Source: Coprinellus micaceus (lineage: Eukaryota > Basidiomycota > Agaricomycetes > Agaricales > Psathyrellaceae). Taken from it: a stretch of DNA of 64,000 nucleotides. The notes beneath the pieces were generated by a model that saw only the letters and a program-made list of their open reading frames with translations, made no database searches and was not told the origin of the DNA. Below, one piece after another: positions 1 to 11,009 of the stretch. The stretch covers positions 2,666,001 to 2,730,000 of the forward strand of contig OX596344.1 of the NCBI GenBank assembly GCA_951394405.1, written 5' to 3'. Position numbers and translations under genes: made by a program. The first letter of the stretch is position 1, and the number at the start of each line of letters is the position of its first letter.

Positions 1-1452
1 GGAATGTTCAGGGTGTGTCGCGGTGCTGAGGCTGAGTGACTTTCGTTGCGCGTCAATGGCCGATTGAATGGCACCTGGATCCGATGTAGCAGAGAATAGA
101 GCGCGGTAGAAATGCCCGAGATTGTCGTAGAATGACGGTAGGGATGGATGGCCGACGGGGGTATACTCGATCGCTTGCATTTGCGCTGCTATTGCCTGTT
201 TTACGTTGTCAACGGGGTGGGCGACCTCGGAAAGCTCCATCAGTGCTGTGGCATAGTTGTTCAGGGTGAGGGCTAGCATCGGGTGCCCTTGGGGAGTGAC
301 ATCTATGGCCTGACGAAGGGCCTCTACCGTTTCATAGAGAGACGCTGCGTCGTTTGTGTGTTGATAGTGTCGCTGGAAACATAGAGCAAGGTTGTTGAGG
401 ACGGTGTGGCGATCGGGAAAATCGAGTGGAACGCCGTTCAAAGCGTGCTGTTCGGCCGATATGGCTTCATTGATGTCGTTCAAATCTCTGAGGTGCTCGA
501 ATCGTCGCATGAGGGCCATGGCCAATCCGTTGAATATTTCGAGCACACGGATGGCTGGGGCATCGGATGTCGACTTGCGGTTAATCAGCCTTGCCGCCTC
601 TTTGAAGCATAGTACAGATTCGTCGACATCTCCCAAATCTCCGTTAGCCTTGAAGCGTTGTAGGAGAGGAGTTCCTAGATCTGAGTACCGCTGTGCGAGG
701 AGAATGGGCTCTTGTTCAAGACCACCGTTGGATATGAATCCTTCAAGCGAGCGCCGTTGACATTCAATAGCTTCGTCTATGTCTGGAAGGGAGCCGAAGC
801 GCCCGAAACGGCGCAAGAGGTATGTCCCAAGCCTTCCCCATGCAAACACATTGCCGTCCTTGTGTACGCGTTCGCATTCTTCTCTCTGTAGCTTCACGGC
901 GCGTTCGAGGTCTTCGACTGCCCCAAGGGTGTCATAACGCCGGGCGAAGGCGATCCCAAGATATCGCTGTGCCGTCGCGAGGAGTGACGAAACTGTGGGG
1001 AAACCGTCGGGAAGGGAGATGCTGGATCTCGCTTCGGTGTTGGAGGATAGTGCCAGGGCTTCTTCGAGGTTTGTTATCGCCAGAGCGATGTCTGCGAGAC
1101 TTCCGAACCGGGCAAATAGCTCGCTCAACGCGTGTCCGTGTTCCAAAAGAATATAGATCTTGACGCATCGCGTGGAGTAGCGCTCCTCCCCACCTTTGTC
1201 GGATGAGACGAGAAAGAGGGCTTGGGAGAACAGTTTGATGGCCTCGTCGAGGTAATTCCGCCTGTCGGTCGCCTCAAACTGAGACTTCAGCTCCTGACCT
1301 CGGGATGCCAACGTGAGGGGCTTGTCGAACTCGCTGTTTTTTCGCCTGGCTGGTGCTATTTTCGGTTGCTCTGGATTTGAGGGTGAGTGCTTCTTCGCTC
1401 GGGATCCTTTGTAGATGTACTCACCGATAACATACTCTGTTTTGTCTGTCAT
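1..1452 (-). CDS. TPR-repeat protein, N-terminal part (gene continues beyond window)
   Basis: One uninterrupted reading frame of 484 codons runs from an ATG at 1452 to the left edge without a stop, so the C-terminus lies outside the window. After a basic N-terminus of about 45 residues it shows successive tetratricopeptide-like helical pairs of the type 'AIKLFSQAL', 'AVKLQREE', 'AIECQRRSLEGF', 'ALRQAIDVTP' and 'AIAAQMQAIEYTP', each preceded by 'RRFGRFGSLPDIDEA'-like linkers. In Agaricomycetes this repeat style usually precedes a C-terminal CHAT (caspase-like) protease domain; that domain is not visible here and is an inference. No introns are needed over 1.45 kb. A related but broken TPR gene lies at 7985-8850. 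The likely role is a cytosolic protein-interaction scaffold or a heterokaryon/innate-type sensor. Confidence 0.85.
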   Translation of the reverse strand, partial: MTDKTEYVIGEYIYKGSRAKKHSPSNPEQPKIAPARRKNSEFDKPLTLASRGQELKSQFEATDRRNYLDEAIKLFSQALFLVSSDKGGEERYSTRCVKIYILLEHGHALSELFARFGSLADIALAITNLEEALALSSNTEARSSISLPDGFPTVSSLLATAQRYLGIAFARRYDTLGAVEDLERAVKLQREECERVHKDGNVFAWGRLGTYLLRRFGRFGSLPDIDEAIECQRRSLEGFISNGGLEQEPILLAQRYSDLGTPLLQRFKANGDLGDVDESVLCFKEAARLINRKSTSDAPAIRVLEIFNGLAMALMRRFEHLRDLNDINEAISAEQHALNGVPLDFPDRHTVLNNLALCFQRHYQHTNDAASLYETVEALRQAIDVTPQGHPMLALTLNNYATALMELSEVAHPVDNVKQAIAAQMQAIEYTPVGHPSLPSFYDNLGHFYRALFSATSDPGAIQSAIDAQRKSLSLSTATHPEHS

Positions 1453-1769
1453 GACAGACGTGACGCACAGCGTTAACTTCGGGGTTGAGCCATTCTGTGG
1501 GACGGGATGTTCACCCAGCAAGGGCCTTTCGACGACGGCCGGATCGTCTAGTCCAGGTCGTGGTCAGAGTCAGGCGGCGTCTACGAATTTGTGACGCATA
1601 CCTCCCTCCGCCCTTGGGACAGAGTTCGCTTCTTCCACTTCATCTCCCGTTAGAGAAGCACGCCCGATGTCACCCAGAAGGTCGGACTCAAGGACGATGA
1701 CCAAATCTGGTATCGCCTTGGGTCTGAGCGCGTGTTAGAAGCGACACGTAGCACTGCAAGAAAATAAAC

Positions 1770-2294
1770 CTACAATTGAATTAGGCCTTCGTACCCCCAC
1801 TTCGTAGGGGAAATAGAAGTCAGAACGTATCGATTCTGAGCGTGCTGGTCGGGTAACCCAAAGACCACAAGAGTCATGGTCCCCACGTCTGAAGCCGGGC
1901 TGTAGTCAACGAAGATATCTGGGGACGTTGAGAAAACTCGCAGCCACAGTGTAGAAAGGCGCACCATCCAAGCAGGGTACCCTGCCAAATCGTCAGTGAG
2001 AGGCGTGAGTGACAAACAAAGCGGGATATCTCACATATCGGCATACACTGTTCCTTTGGGCTGGCCGTCGGTCTCCTCGTCTGGGTCACGGAACCGCATT
2101 GCATTGAACATTGTCGCCATAAGCACTGCTGCCGACCTCTGGCGAGACCAACGCAGGTGTTTGGGAGACGCTTCCGGCTCCTGGTTAGGATTCGCGTCCC
2201 TGGAATAGTTCATGAAGGCGAGCATTCCATCGACAGTGACCTCGTCATAGGAAGGTTCCCTAGGTGAAGCGGTAGAGCTACCTGAAACGGACAT
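1770..2294 (-). CDS. Small hypothetical gene, broken or with an unresolved intron
   Basis: From an ATG at 2294 an open frame encodes about 87 residues starting MSVSGSSTAS, then meets TGA near 2031. The same frame is open again down to 1770, including the stretches 'WMVRLSTLWLRVFS' and 'MTLVVFGLPDQHAQNRY'. Intron-like signals lie between the halves (GTGTATG or GTGAGA donors, CACTGAC branch point, GGCAG acceptor), but the nearest acceptor does not keep phase. Either a larger intron is used (acceptor near 1897) or the gene is dead. A TTTAAA box about 57 nt upstream supports real transcription in this direction. I do not recognise the protein, and it does not carry the GVAS motif found elsewhere in the window. 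Confidence 0.35.
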
Positions 2295-2350
2295 GATGGT
2301 GAGCAAGGGAAGCGACGTGGAATCGAAAATACGCGAAGGGACGACGTCCC

Positions 2351-2356
2351 TTTAAA
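2351..2356 (-). promoter_or_regulatory. TATA-like box (TTTAAA)
   Basis: TTTAAA lies 57 nt upstream of the ATG at 2294, a spacing like the other TATA boxes in this window. Confidence 0.4.
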
Positions 2357-2419
2357 TGCCGGAGGGACTGGGGGCGGTGTACGGCAGACTGAGCGCTCGA
2401 GCCTGGTAATCATTCGTGG

Positions 2420-3184
2420 GGGGCCACCTCGGCGCCAATCAACGTCATCGTACTGCCTCCTCGCTCAAACTCCCCATGATGACCGCCACCGCCTGGCGGC
2501 TAAGTAGTCAACAAGAACATCTCTGAGAAAGAATGACAGGAGCGATTGCTGTGCTTCTGATTAGCTGGGCCCTCATGTGAGTAGCATACTTAGGCTGCGT
2601 CAAGGTGAGGGTCGAGGCGCTGTTGGACCCTCCCGTGAAATTACTGTTCACCTTGCTGTTTTAACCCCTTTCTTTACTCGTGAGAGTTGAGCCTCGAGAT
2701 AGGCAGAACGGCCACGTCCGTTTGGTTCAGATATTTGAGTTGGGGAGTGTGGTGGAAGTGTAACAAGAACTCGAGACGGACAAACCGACATGGGCATAGG
2801 GTGGGGATAACCAAACAAGTGCAAACACCACGTGTCGCCTCGCCGAGATGGGCGCTTAACAGACCTTCATCTGCACTCGATGCTCGCAGCTCTCAATGAC
2901 TCGCCTCGGCTGACTCACAGGAAAGCGAATTCTTATACATTACGATCCATTGAGCATACATTACTCCCCATACAGTGCATAGTTTCGACCTCGAGTCCGG
3001 TGCTGACCGAACTTCCAGAATCCAGGCATCGACTATTATTAAAGGGGAGCTCATTGGTCGTCACTGCGGCGATAAGGACCAAGAATGGCCTCATCAGGCA
3101 GCCCTCAATATCTGAGCGCTGACCAAAGCTCATCGTTTCCTTGCTCCCACCGAGGTCCTTGGCCCAGGTCCCGGGGCTGAAGTT
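2420..3184. other. Intergenic, no gene seen
   Basis: Only short frames without splice-consistent extension. This is the space between a minus-strand gene and the plus-strand hydrolase and probably holds both promoters, but I could not pick out a convincing TATA box for the hydrolase. Confidence 0.5.
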
Positions 3185-4969
3185 ATGGTTCGGTTATCGA
3201 CGTCTGGCAAACACAGCATCGACGAGCTCGTGGTATGTGAAGAAGGTTATCCACCCCTTGATTATATTCGGTTCTGACCGTGCTACCCGTATCCCAGGAT
3301 CAGCTCAGTCATGACTCCAGCATCCCACCATTCATTTTCGGAGCGACCACGCGTGAAGGAAACCTCTACCTTCGAGCCTCTGGCTCGCGCGTCGTCAACG
3401 ACCCAGCGTCAGGCCCAGTCGATGCCGATACTGCGTTCTGGATATGCAGCGAGGGGAAGCCCATTACTCATGTACGCACATTATAATCTACTCCTGCCTC
3501 GATTGCCTGATGAGGCAGACTTCTAGCTCGCTGCACTTCAACTAGTGGAGGGCGGGCGACTATCATTCGATACTCCTGTATCTGACTTCTTCCCGGAATT
3601 CAGATCATGTATCATAGTAGAAGATGCTTCCAGTACAGAACCATCGAGGACCAAAGGCGGAAGGGGGCCTTCCACGCATCAGCCACTGTACCACCCGGCA
3701 AAGCAACCCATGACGGTCGAGCATCTCATGCACCATACAAGCGGTCTCTTCTACTCGAGCGGATCAACCCAAGACTGGGATTCAGACCTCAGTAACCCCT
3801 ACAGCTTTCCGCAAAATGCTGAGGACCCGGTTGGAGAGTTTCTGCGCTGGATCAAGGTGAGTGTCATTCCAGCTTCTGAAGAACCAGTCCTCAGATGGAT
3901 GCGCCTCTAGGGCGATTATCCTGGGATACCGCTCAAATTCGAACCAGGGACGAGCTGTCAGTACATCCATCGCCACATGTATTTCACCTTTTCTAACGTA
4001 GCCGTCCACTTCTAGGGGCTTACGGATGGAGCTCAGATATCCTGGGCTTCGTCGTGGAGAAAGCGAGCGGGGTGAACCTCGAGGAGTATCTGTAAGCCCT
4101 AGTGTTTGCTCGCGCACAGTAACCCCTCTTTGACGTATACGTCGCTTTTAGCCAGACGAATATATTCAAGCCATTGTCTATGACACGTACATCCTTCTAT
4201 CGCACGCCTCGCATCAACGAAAACCTGCTATCGATTAGCTACCATGGTGAAGCCAGCAGTATGTTCGAGTCATGGAAGCACAGATTTTACGAGGTCGACC
4301 CTGAAAAAAGTCAGTATCGTCAAGCACATGGAGCGTATTACATGCTTACCGTTGCTCATAGTCCATCTATTCTGTGGGGGCGGGCACCTCATCTCAAGCT
4401 CTCGCGATTATCTCGCCTTCCTTCATCATCTACTCCAGATTTTGAGTGAGTTCAACACGTGCCGCTTAATCCGGGTCCACGTACTCATGCTCGGTAATTA
4501 CCACAGCTGGGACCGCTGAGCCGCCTAACGCAATCATTTCTCGAACGGCCCTCCAAAGGTTTCTCGGCCCATCCCTGAATGCGCGCGGGCAAGAGGCCAT
4601 CCAAGCCTTCCTTCAATCCAGCATACCCCCTAGTGACGTTCCTAGCGTGCAATGGGCAAACGGGCAAGCCATAACCACAATCGATTGGGAGGGCAGGAGG
4701 AAGCGGGGCTCGGGCTTCTGTGAGTACTCTACAGTGTCGAGAGAGCGAAGCCGTAGCTCACGAATGCAATCGACCTTTTATGATCAGGGATAGGATTTTT
4801 GAACCTACTCTACTGGATCGACCCAACTACGGGTGTTGCTGCAGTTCTCCAAGCTCAGTACCTGCCTCCATTGGATGGCACCCTTGGACCGATTTGCGAG
4901 GAGTTTGAGCGAAGGCTCTACGCGGGACTGGAGGTGGACGACGCGGTAATCGGGGTCCCGTTTAAGTAG
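3185..4969 (+). CDS. Beta-lactamase-family serine hydrolase (PF00144 type), 9 exons, intact
   Basis: Splicing exons 3185-3232, 3298-3471, 3527-3856, 3911-3956, 4016-4091, 4152-4309, 4362-4445, 4507-4719 and 4788-4969 gives an uninterrupted 436-residue protein; all eight introns are 52-68 nt, GT-AG and phase-consistent. The N-terminus MVRLSTSGKHSIDELV and the block 'FIFGATTREGNLYL' are typical of fungal members. Ser67 and Lys70 in 'CSEGKPIT' form the SxxK catalytic pair. Tyr202 in 'SWAYGWSSDILGFVVEK' fits the Tyr-x-Asn/Ser position, and 'CGGGHLISSSRDYLAFL' and 'GFLNLLYWIDPTTG' match the C-terminal region. The family cleaves esters or amides through the serine; fungal members include lovastatin-type acyltransferases and esterases, so the substrate is open. 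No signal peptide is seen, so it is probably cytosolic. No obvious biosynthetic partner is next to it. Confidence 0.9.
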
Positions 4970-5201
4970 ATATGTGGTCATACAGCGACCCAAAACTCAG
5001 AAATGACGTGAACCATACAAGACGACGTGCTTGGATATAAGTGGGACTATGAGTCGAGTTTAGACAATTCACGGGACGAACATGATCATAGAGAAGACAG
5101 TCGGGGCGACCGAACCGCCGAAGAAGACCCCTTCGCAGCATGGGCGTTCGATCAGGTGTTTTCCGCCGGTTTAACCTTGCGAGGCCAGTGTCACAGTTTT
5201 C

Positions 5202-5564
5202 TCAGATAAGAAGAATATCGAATTGGCTCACCGTATCAGTAGGATACCCATACACCGCCGATAGTGCCTGAGCTTCATCGACCGAGAGCTTCCCTTGCTC
5301 TTCCATGGACTGCAAGCAGCTCTGAATTGCGCGAGGCTCGATCGCACTATCTAAGTCGATAGGGTCGTCACCATCGGGGGAGTGTGCTATTGAGTGAGGA
5401 AGAGCGTCGTATAGGGCGAAGAGGGTGAGAAGTCGAAGTCTCATGCCATCGGGGGAGGCCAAGGATTTGGATGGTTGCGGAAGAGTCGGTCCAGGCAGTG
5501 AGTTCGTGTTGATTGGAGTGTCTGTTGGCTCGGCGGGCCTGTTCAGTGGTTGCACAAGTAACAT
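5202..5564 (-). CDS. Hypothetical small protein, about 120 aa
   Basis: ATG at 5564 is the first start after a TATATAAG box about 104 nt upstream. The protein has a Pro/Thr/Ser-rich first third ('NSLPGPTLPQPSKSL'), then a hydrophobic helix 'MRLRLLTLFALYDALPHSI' and an acidic, helical end ('SMEEQGKLSVDEAQALSAVYGY'). The frame stops at 5202. Alternatively GTGAGC at the codon after 'YPTDT' opens a 56-nt intron ending CAAG, giving a slightly different C-terminus stopping at 5152. The block around the hydrophobic helix weakly resembles 'NGLSYDLVNDIIVALYTAL' in the GVAS protein at 22967, but this is too weak to assign. No known domain recognised. Confidence 0.45.
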   Translation of the reverse strand: MLLVQPLNRPAEPTDTPINTNSLPGPTLPQPSKSLASPDGMRLRLLTLFALYDALPHSIAHSPDGDDPIDLDSAIEPRAIQSCLQSMEEQGKLSVDEAQALSAVYGYPTDTVSQFDILLI

Positions 5565-5667
5565 CGTCGCTTCGGCTGGTGATGGCTAACAGGACTGGTT
5601 TGGGGAAAGGGTGTTTGCTGTCAAGCCGAAGGGGTAGATCACAATTCCGCCGATGGAACAACCCGTC

Positions 5668-5675
5668 CTTATATA
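5668..5675 (-). promoter_or_regulatory. TATA box (TATATAAG)
   Basis: Minus-strand TATATAAG, 104 nt upstream of the ATG at 5564. Confidence 0.55.
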
Positions 5676-5689
5676 CTTGGGGCAAGCAT

Positions 5690-6500
5690 AGGGAGTTAAG
5701 CACACACCGGTGGCGGCCTTTCGGCGTTCAGTAAATCCCATACATACTCCGGGCGCCTAAATTGTGCACGTGGCCTCTCAATCGGCACAGTGAAGTGCGG
5801 CGTGCTGTCTGAGTTCCTGAAGAGGAAGTCGGACGCAGATAGCGAGTTGCCGGGAGCACACCAGGGTCGGGGCGGTGATGCCCCTAGTTGTGCACGAACA
5901 GCGTCTGTACCCTTCACGGGGGGTATTTGTATTCCGTGCAGGATGCTCACTGCGAACGCGTCAAAAACACAGACCGAGAACTTGAGCGCACACTGAGGTA
6001 CACTGATAACGTACGCTAAGATGTGTACCAACGACCGGGGATTGGTATTGACCAGGCGGCGATTCAGGGAATGGAATAAGGGGTCAAGGACCCTGAGGCT
6101 TTAGTGGGGTATCCGGACCACATTAGTGCTAGCGGTTAGGTAGCACTGGAGACTATATTCCAGACGAAGAGGCTGTGAGGCTACTCAGAGTCGGTTGGTG
6201 AGTGGCTGGGCGTTGCAGAGATGATATTGTGAAACTAAAAAAATGTCCAGGAAGGTCCAATGCCATGTATCAGGGGATAAGACTACGAAGCCGAAAAGCA
6301 GTAGGGTTTAAAACTTGGCGACTGGCTACTGGTTACGCCCGTACCATGCGGTGGGCCGCACGTACGTTCCACAGCGACCCTGTCTGATTCGATAAGACGA
6401 TCTTCCATACCCGCCTCGGAGTAAGGTCATCAAAGACGTGGAATATGGCCATATCCAGCTCTAGAGGCGCGTTCGTTCAGTTACAATACAGCACTCGAAT
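5690..6500. other. Intergenic, no supportable gene
   Basis: Short overlapping frames on both strands without start, splice or homology support. A minus-strand frame at 5696-6031 has a hydrophobic start but nothing else in its favour. Confidence 0.45.
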
Positions 6501-6502
6501 TT

Positions 6503-7487
6503 TCAGGACTGACCAGCTGTGACTTCGAAGGAACTCCTCAAGAGTTCGGTCCTATATTTGAAAGATTGGACGCCTTTGATTGTTACCCCGTAAGCCTTGC
6601 GACCATAGATGTCAGTATGGGACTGTATCGTAATCTTAGCGGTATAGAACAACTGACCACAAGGCAGGGCGTTTGGGCGTCTGGATAGCGAAGGAGGCCG
6701 CTATGTGCGACGTTGTAGTATCTTTCTATCGTACCACGCCCCCCGGTGTAAGAGTATTCTTGGTGGCCAGTAATCTTGCCGACGCAATGCGTATCGCAAA
6801 AGGCGTTCGCCATGGAGCGGAAGGCTGGGATGATATGCTCACAAGCATTCTGAATATCCTCCCGAATTGGCGTAGGTGCGAGATCAATGAGGAGGGACGC
6901 AAACCACTTCTCTATCTGACGCACGTCAGATCCTCTTGTGGGAGGGGGGTGCGAAGGAGAACACGGCATACCAGGGATGCGATTTCGTCGGGGGTTCGCT
7001 TACGCCCATCCCTCGTTGTAACCACAGTGATAGTATCGGTGGTGTGACAAATCGCCGGCTTGCAATCGTGAGCGTTGGTCTTGTCCGTGATCATTACTGA
7101 TAGAATGGGGTTTTCTTGGAGGATTTCCAGGAACCGTTTCCAGGATCGGGCCTCTCGCCTGAGTTGTCGATATGTGAGGCTCGTCGCAGAGCAAATACCG
7201 TCATCGCGCTTCGCGACGTTTCTTTCGGTGGATTTCGAAGCGTATGATAGGGCCAACGCAGACGTTGGAACGCACGTCACTTCGAATGTCTTCCCAACTG
7301 TGAGTTCATCGCTCCCTCCGATATCCACAATTGTAAGCAAGCCGTTGCTTTGCCATGGCCAGTCCGGAGCGCCCATTTTCTTCTGACCGGAGTTTGGAGG
7401 CGGGGAATTTGCGTTTATCGAATCGGCGAGCGGGGGACCCTCAATTGGAGGCTGGGGAGAAGGTATAGTCCTTTTCGGCCATGTCAT
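6503..7487 (-). CDS. Hypothetical protein, 3 exons, about 288 aa
   Basis: Exons 7487-6972, 6915-6658 and 6595-6503 join in frame. Intron 1 (56 nt, GTATGC donor, CTGAC branch, CAG acceptor) removes a stop that would otherwise end the frame. Intron 2 (62 nt, GTCAGT donor, ACTGAC branch, CAAG acceptor) leads to an ending 'TELLRSSFEVTAGQS'. The N-terminal 40 residues are Pro-rich ('PSPQPPIEGPPL'); the middle has 'GLLTIVDIGGSDELTVGK' and a basic helix 'TYRQLRREARSWKRFLEIL'; later comes 'EKWFASLLIDLAPTP' and a Cys/His patch ('FCDTHCVGKITGH'). I do not recognise a domain. The start is the first ATG after an in-frame stop; an upstream exon is possible because the frame 5' of that stop is open for 60 codons. 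Confidence 0.55.
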
Positions 7488-7984
7488 CTAGGGAGACAGT
7501 GAGCGGGGTATACACATTCTTTTCCGTGGCTTCGTACCTCGGTCTGTACGGTGGTAAGGCACTGGCCTAATGGCATGGTCGTTGAGTGCTGCGATTATGG
7601 GGTGAAACAACTGAAAGAAAGGTTGACGTTTATGGGGCATGGTGGATGTGGATGCATCTGAGAAGTCTGATAAGGTCGCCCCCGTCACGGGTTCCCTGGA
7701 TCCTAGGGTGCATCTCGCGGCTGCGGATCTGTGAGTATCGAGTCGGCACCTCGTTTACGAAGGGATTCAACAGGTTACACGTTGGAAGGCAGGAGCGGTC
7801 GAAGGAAAGAGGCCCGTTCGTGGGGGTAAAAAGGTACAGTCAGCTGAGTAGAGTAAAGGGGAGAACTAAATGGGCACCTATCCGAGGAAGTAAAGAAGGA
7901 ACGAAGCTGTCCTCGCCCAGCCGCTTCGAGCTTCGAGCTCGTGTCCAAGTGCGTTTCGCGACGGTTGCCCCAAAGGCCGGAGCT

Positions 7985-8850
7985 CGTTTTAAATACTGTA
8001 CTGCAGGATGCTGGATCGTCGTCGGATGGGCATCATCGGAGCACCCAATGTTTCTCCGAGGCGACGCAACCTCACCGCCAATTGCGCCTCAATGCCTAGA
8101 TAGGGGTCGAGCAGAAGCGCCTCGTGGAAATGTATGTGATTGCTAAAGCTTGCAAGGCCGTGGCCAACCTCGGGCTGGATTGCCATGAAGTATCTCTCGG
8201 GAGATCGGGACGGATTCCTCGAGAGAGACCAGATAGGTGGAAACGGCCACGCGGATGGCTTCCGAAGCATCTTCGAATCGTTTCATCTGGCGATAAAGCG
8301 GGGACTGGGTGTCTAGGGAGCTGGCAAGCTCAAGTTCGATTGCCTCCTGCTCCTCGTTGACGAGGCAATGGTACCCACCCACTGCGTCCTGCAAGGGGTT
8401 AAGATATCTAGATGAGTGCCTTCCCCCTCTTTCAAGTAGAACTGGAAGAAGATGCAGGGTGAACGACCCCATTTCATCAAAGGCGGGGCGATCATCCTGA
8501 GCCAGGCGCCTGTAGGTGTCCCCCGTATAGACTTGAGGTCATATTCCTGTCGCTTGAGATCGGAGTAGCGGTTGGCGAGGTTCACGATGAGCGTCCGCCC
8601 AAGATGTGACTCATACCCGCATGCCTCTCCGCCAGACGGGTAAAAGGCCGGTCGCCATCTTCCCGTTTCTCCAGCGCCTCTTTGATCTGACCCCAGGAGT
8701 GCACCCTCAGATTGTTGAGCATGCGTCCTAGGTCGTACCCGCATTCATCCTCGTCTTCTCTTGCGAAACGCGGAAATATTTTCTCCATTTCCAACGGGGA
8801 GGCTAACGCTGCTTCATTCCTTCTGAAGTCTCCCCAGCACACCTACAAGT
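7985..8850 (-). pseudogene. TPR-repeat (kinesin-light-chain-like) pseudogene, several frameshifts
   Basis: Consecutive pieces of one TPR protein appear in different minus-strand frames: 'DECGYDLGRMLNNLRVHSWG' and 'PFTRLAERHAGMSHIL' (8842-8582), 'LIVNLANRYSDLKRQEYDL' (near 8580-8520), 'LQDAVGGYHCLVNEEQEAIE', 'LELASSLDTQSPLYRQMKRF' and 'EESVPISREILHGN' (8472-8190), then 'LAVRLRRLGETLGAP' (8100-8030). The order and content match the TPR arrays of Agaricomycete CHAT/TPR proteins. At least three frame changes without splice signals, plus internal stops, mark it as dead. It lies 6.5 kb from the intact TPR gene at the left edge and may be a decayed neighbour from the same family. Confidence 0.6.
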
Positions 8851-8899
8851 TCAGACATCGAGCGAGGCGGAGAGATGCATTGAAGGAAACGAGAAGCCT

Positions 8900-10240
8900 G
8901 TAGATCGAAAGGGCATGCTGAATGGCGGCGCACCAGCCTTCTTTGTCAACGTGAACTTTCTGTGTGGTCAGTCACTGCCGCAATCCGTGGGCTATGGGAC
9001 GTACATCAGCGGCGTCCGAGTTAACGACGAAGACGTCGAGAGTCGACCTCTTTGAGGGAAGGGAAGATTTCTGATGATGAGTTAATGGGTCTGCGATCGA
9101 TATTGAAGCGACCGTTTCCCTAAGTTCCGCGACGGTGGCTAGAGGGACGGGATGAAGGATCGCGGCAGCCGAGCGCGCTGCCGTGTGTAGGACGATCGAT
9201 GTCGAAGTGGATACAAGTGCGCCGATTGCTCGAGCGAACAATGGTTCGGAAGCGGGCGCTAAAGGATCGTCGGAGTCGAGAAATGCGGAGGGCGTGACCC
9301 GCAGCAGGGGTCATAATAGGCTGGTTAGAGTGGTGAGTTACAAGGGCTGATAGGATGGGAGAGAGCACGGTCGGCGGCTTGTTTAGTGACCCTTCGTTGT
9401 TATACACAGTACGCCATCCATGTGAGGTTACCGCGCAGAACGAGTCGGGATGAGCCAAGTACATATAAGCACATAAAGACCCAGCTCAGGCACGCGGAAT
9501 TTGACAGGTGGCTCGAGCACGGGTCATCCAGGTGGGCTGCCATCCCGCTGGCAACCAAGCTAGGATAGGTAGGAATTATCTAGGGCCCTCCGAGAGGTCT
9601 TTAAGCTCAATATAAGGTAGTCAGCGACACGTACTTCGGAGGAAGCCATGAAAAGCCAGACCGCACGATCGCCAACGAAAAAACACGATCTACGGCCGGT
9701 TGAAGCAGTTGAACCTGATCGGGTGGTTGAGCCGTGAGCTGTACGTGTCAATATTGTGAACATACTACCATTTTCCCTTGGCCTTCTTTCGGGGCACCGA
9801 AACCCAGGTGCCCCAGCTTGACCATGCCTGTTCGAGCAAAGCCGAGCCCAATGCTTCCGAGCCCGACGCTTTCCGAAGGCGGCCGAAGCCTTGCGTTCCT
9901 AATAAAACCAAAGCATTGGAATTCACGTGAATTAAATTTAAGCGCCAACCCCTATTTCTTTCCAGTGTTGCGGCCGTTCATTGACAAAAGCGTATCAGCA
10001 AAAATTTCTGGAGATGAAAAGAGCACCAGGACGATCTTAGCCTCTTGTCATCGACAGGATCAAGCCGGAAACGTTGGGGAAACCGAGTTTTACCGGAATA
10101 GCATATCCATAGCAGAACAGTAGATGGATAGACAGGGAACGTCGGAGGACATATAAGACACATAGGCAGTAAGAGGTACTTATGAAACTTTAGGAGGCAT
10201 AGCTTATATCAAACTGGAGAGCGCATAGCGCACGACGACG
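8900..10240. other. Intergenic with one weak minus-strand frame (8972-9330)
   Basis: The minus frame 9330-8972 reads 'EPLFARAIGALVSTSTSIVL' ... 'LDVFVVNSDAADVRPIAHG' and ends at a stop at 8972. It has reasonable composition but no start, splice context or recognised domain. The rest of the stretch shows nothing I can support. Confidence 0.3.
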
Positions 10241-10241
10241 C

Positions 10242-10898
10242 TCAGTCAAGAAGCGCCCACAACTGGTTGACGTTGTTGTTGGCGTGCTGCAAGGTGATCT
10301 ATGACAGACGTTGGCTGATATTCTCCGGCACCAATGGGAAAGGACGGATGGAAGTGGGACAAACCTTTGTTCCAGCAGCCCCGCTCGTCAAAGTCCAGAA
10401 GAGAGGCTTCCCGTCGTCGTGGTCAATGCTGATACTACGAAGACGAATCGCTCAGCATCACCGTCTACCCGTCTAGGGTTCGCATCGACTTACTGGTAGT
10501 AACCGTTGTACTGCTGGACGGTGTAGATGGAGGATTCTCCGCCACCAACCAAGGTATCACCCTTCAGAGAGTGAATTGAGCACACGGCGCCAAGTAAAGA
10601 ACCGTGCTACATACCTCGGATGGGTCGTTGCTGCTGATATAGATCACGTTCCCGTCGCTATCGGTTGTGGAGATCTTGTACTCCTTGCCATGCTCGGGGA
10701 CGAAGCTGAACTATGGGGAAAATCCTGTGAGCTACCGAAGCGCCCCAGGAGGTGTGTGCGATGGGACTGTACCTGCTGGTTGATACCGCCGTTGCGAGGC
10801 CATCCAATGATGTCCTGGTTGTTCTGGTCCCCGCGGAGGTCCGCAACACGGTTTCCAAAGGCGATGTTCTTGACAAACTGGGGATCGTTCTTGACCAT
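10242..10898 (-). CDS. Beta-trefoil (ricin-B-like) lectin, 5 exons, copy 1
   Basis: Exons 10898-10773, 10710-10615, 10561-10494, 10434-10365 and 10298-10242 give 138 residues starting MVKNDPQFVKNIAFG. Three repeats of about 45 residues fit a beta-trefoil: the first ends 'GGINQQFSFVP', the second carries 'SSIYTVQQYNGYY', and the third ends 'NNNVNQLWALLD' with the QxW-like motif of ricin-B lectins. No signal peptide, as in known mycelial lectins of this size (sugar-binding, cytosolic, often anti-predator or storage). Intron 2 has a stop in frame and ends GAAG, which proves the exon boundary also used in the paralog at 12647. All four intron positions and phases match the paralog. Transcription is divergent from it. 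Confidence 0.85.
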
Positions 10899-10997
10899 CT
10901 TGGCTGAATGAGCGAGGCTGGTTATTCAGATAAAGAGTAGTTTGTGAGGACGGAAGAGAAGCTGAGTTCTTGTTGAGTTTGGTCGTGCTCTGCACAT

Positions 10998-11005
10998 CTT
11001 ATATA
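10998..11005 (-). promoter_or_regulatory. TATA box (TATATAAG) of lectin copy 1
   Basis: Minus-strand TATATAAG about 100 nt upstream of the ATG at 10898. The region after it contains a CTCAACAAGAACTC block that is also found downstream of the TATA box of lectin copy 2, so the promoters were duplicated with the genes. Confidence 0.65.
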
Positions 11006-11009
11006 CGCA

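Noticed and set aside
7586..8146. Plus-strand 186-codon frame
   Set aside because: Arg/Ser-rich shadow opposite the TPR pseudogene; the minus strand explains the region better.
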